This document shows positions 5,379 through 6,160 of a stretch of 6,160 bases of DNA, piece after piece (within the stretch, counting starts at the first letter, position 1; the number at the start of each line of letters is the position of its first letter). Both the position numbers and the translations under genes were made by a program. The notes below the pieces were generated by a model that did no database searches, had not been told where the DNA came from, and saw only the letters and a list, made by a program, of their open reading frames with translations. Origin of the DNA: Paraglaciecola arctica (GTDB lineage: Bacteria; Pseudomonadota; Gammaproteobacteria; Enterobacterales; Alteromonadaceae); the NCBI GenBank assembly GCA_003232445.1, contig QIJM01000082.1:1-6160 (forward strand), read 5' to 3'.

Positions 5379-6062
5379 ATGGCTCAAAGAACCGTAGCTA
5401 TATACGTTGATGCTGGATTTTTTACTCGAATTTTTACTTCAATTGCAGACCCCGATATGTCTGTTAAGCCAGAGCAACTAGCTAAAGCCATGTGGCATTA
5501 TTGGATAAAACATGTAGATAGAAAAAATGGGGAAGAGTTATATCGTATTTATTTTTATGACTGCCCACCACTTTCTCATAAAGCTCACCACCCTATAACT
5601 AACAAACTAATTGATTTTTCAAAAAGCAATATTACTAAATATAAAAATAAATTGCATGAATCACTTTTACATCAACCATATGTAGCTTGCCGTATGGGGC
5701 ATTTAAGCTCTACTGATAATGAGTGGGGCTTTATTCGAAAAGACAAAATTCATAATTTTAATAAATTAATTCGTGGTGAAATTGATCATAAAGAGATTAA
5801 TCCTAATAATGTTTCATTAAGACCTAGGCAAAAAGGTGTAGATATGAAACTTGGAATTGATATAGCTAGCGTTGTTTTAAAGAAATTAGCAAATAAAATT
5901 GTTTTGATTTCAGGCGATAGCGATTTTGTTCCAGCAGCTAAACTAGCAAGAATAGAAGGTGCTCATTTTATTTTAGACGCTATGGGTAGAAATGTGAAAG
6001 GTGATTTGGCAGAACATATAGATGGTTTAAAAAGCTTTAAACATCAGATAAAGAAACTGTAG
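5379..6062 (+). CDS. NYN (PIN-like, DUF88/LabA-type) putative ribonuclease
   Basis: The 227-residue protein has the acidic pattern of NYN domains, PIN-fold putative metal-dependent RNases: Asp11 in AIYVDAGFF after beta-1, Asp61 in YFYDCPP, Asp155 and Asp161 in QKGVDMKLGIDIAS, and Asp180/Asp182 in LISGDSDFVPAAKLAR. Members are implicated in RNA processing, and some occur in defence settings, but the target here is unknown. The domain spans nearly the whole protein; residues 62-150 hold a lysine-rich insertion. AAGGGA at 5365-5370 lies eight bases before the ATG. The gene is visibly more A+T-rich than dcp, which points to separate acquisition. It is divergent from the glyoxalase gene and followed 11 bases after its stop by an ATAAC core and the end of an IS1182-type element, consistent with a cassette carrying its gene in reverse. 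Confidence 0.85.
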   Translation: MAQRTVAIYVDAGFFTRIFTSIADPDMSVKPEQLAKAMWHYWIKHVDRKNGEELYRIYFYDCPPLSHKAHHPITNKLIDFSKSNITKYKNKLHESLLHQPYVACRMGHLSSTDNEWGFIRKDKIHNFNKLIRGEIDHKEINPNNVSLRPRQKGVDMKLGIDIASVVLKKLANKIVLISGDSDFVPAAKLARIEGAHFILDAMGRNVKGDLAEHIDGLKSFKHQIKKL

Positions 6063-6073
6063 TTCTTAAAAAT

Positions 6074-6160
6074 ATAACGAGGCTGTAGATTAACCCGTTT
6101 TTAATTTATTTAGTTCATCCACAAACGATATCGGAGTTCATATGTTGATTCAATCGATTA
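6074..6160. repeat. IS right-end repeat, copy 2
   Basis: This second copy of the sequence at 3657-3742 runs to the window edge. The differences are one substitution (CCACAAACG against CCAAAAACG) and one extra G (TGTTGATTC against TGTTATTC). Confidence 0.95.
6079..6160 (-). mobile_element. Right end of another IS1182-type element (IS-C), cut by the window edge
   Basis: The terminus GAGGCTGTAG begins at 6079, directly after ATAAC. By comparison with 3662-3851, where the same terminus lies about 190 bases beyond a minus-strand transposase stop, a minus-strand transposase gene is expected to end about 190 bases in, that is near or beyond 6260, outside the window. Whether this copy is intact cannot be seen. 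Confidence 0.75.

Noticed and set aside
5196..5387. A minus-strand open frame of 63 codons.
   Set aside because: It covers the leader hairpin, the attC-like palindrome and the glyoxalase ribosome binding site. It starts inside the NYN gene and shows no protein-like pattern.
1..6160. CRISPR arrays, tRNA or rRNA genes, and group II introns.
   Set aside because: There is no regularly spaced repeat array, no tRNA-like cloverleaf with the conserved T-arm sequence, no rRNA signature and no intron reverse transcriptase or domain V-like hairpin that I could see.

Overview
The window looks like part of the genome of a marine-type gammaproteobacterium (Alteromonadales/Vibrionales-like). This rests on a typical gammaproteobacterial M3 lipoprotein-peptidase, on IS1182- and IS110-type transposase remnants, and on integron-like recombination sites with CATAAC/GTTATG core sequences. 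Species assignment is inference; there is no rRNA or other direct marker.

Layout. Positions 1-396 hold the last codons of a possible upstream frame inside a 45-bp repeat, then a gene-free stretch with a candidate promoter. Positions 397-2646 (+) encode a complete Dcp-like M3 peptidyl-dipeptidase with a lipoprotein signal, followed by a strong intrinsic terminator (2669-2701). Everything to the right is accessory DNA. On the minus strand there are a RelE/ParE-like toxin remnant (about 2699-2785), a second copy of the 45-bp repeat (2778-2822), the left end and 5' part of an IS1182-family element (2823-3131), an attC-like site (3132-3230), a small three-helix membrane protein gene (3248-3559), and the right end with a decayed 3' part of an IS1182-family transposase (3662 to about 4300). 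Next come a 5'-truncated IS110 transposase (+, about 4312-4812), a partial attC (4821-4839), a VOC/glyoxalase gene (-, 4834-5178) with an apparent frameshift at its start, a short palindromic attC-like site (5222-5263), an A+T-rich NYN-domain gene (+, 5379-6062), and the right end of another IS1182-type copy (6079 to the window end).

Interpretation. From about 2.7 kb onward the DNA is best read as a chromosomal (sedentary) integron cassette array running on the minus strand, with any integrase lying beyond the right edge. The membrane-protein and glyoxalase genes follow the array direction. The NYN gene runs against it and would need its own promoter. Insertion sequences have eroded the array, and at all three visible IS1182-type ends the terminal GAGGCTGTAG directly abuts an AAC/GTT trinucleotide of an attC-like core. 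That recurring junction suggests that this element targets attC sites, and it is the most interesting signal in the window. Dcp itself appears to be ordinary chromosomal cargo, although it is bracketed by the two 45-bp direct repeats.
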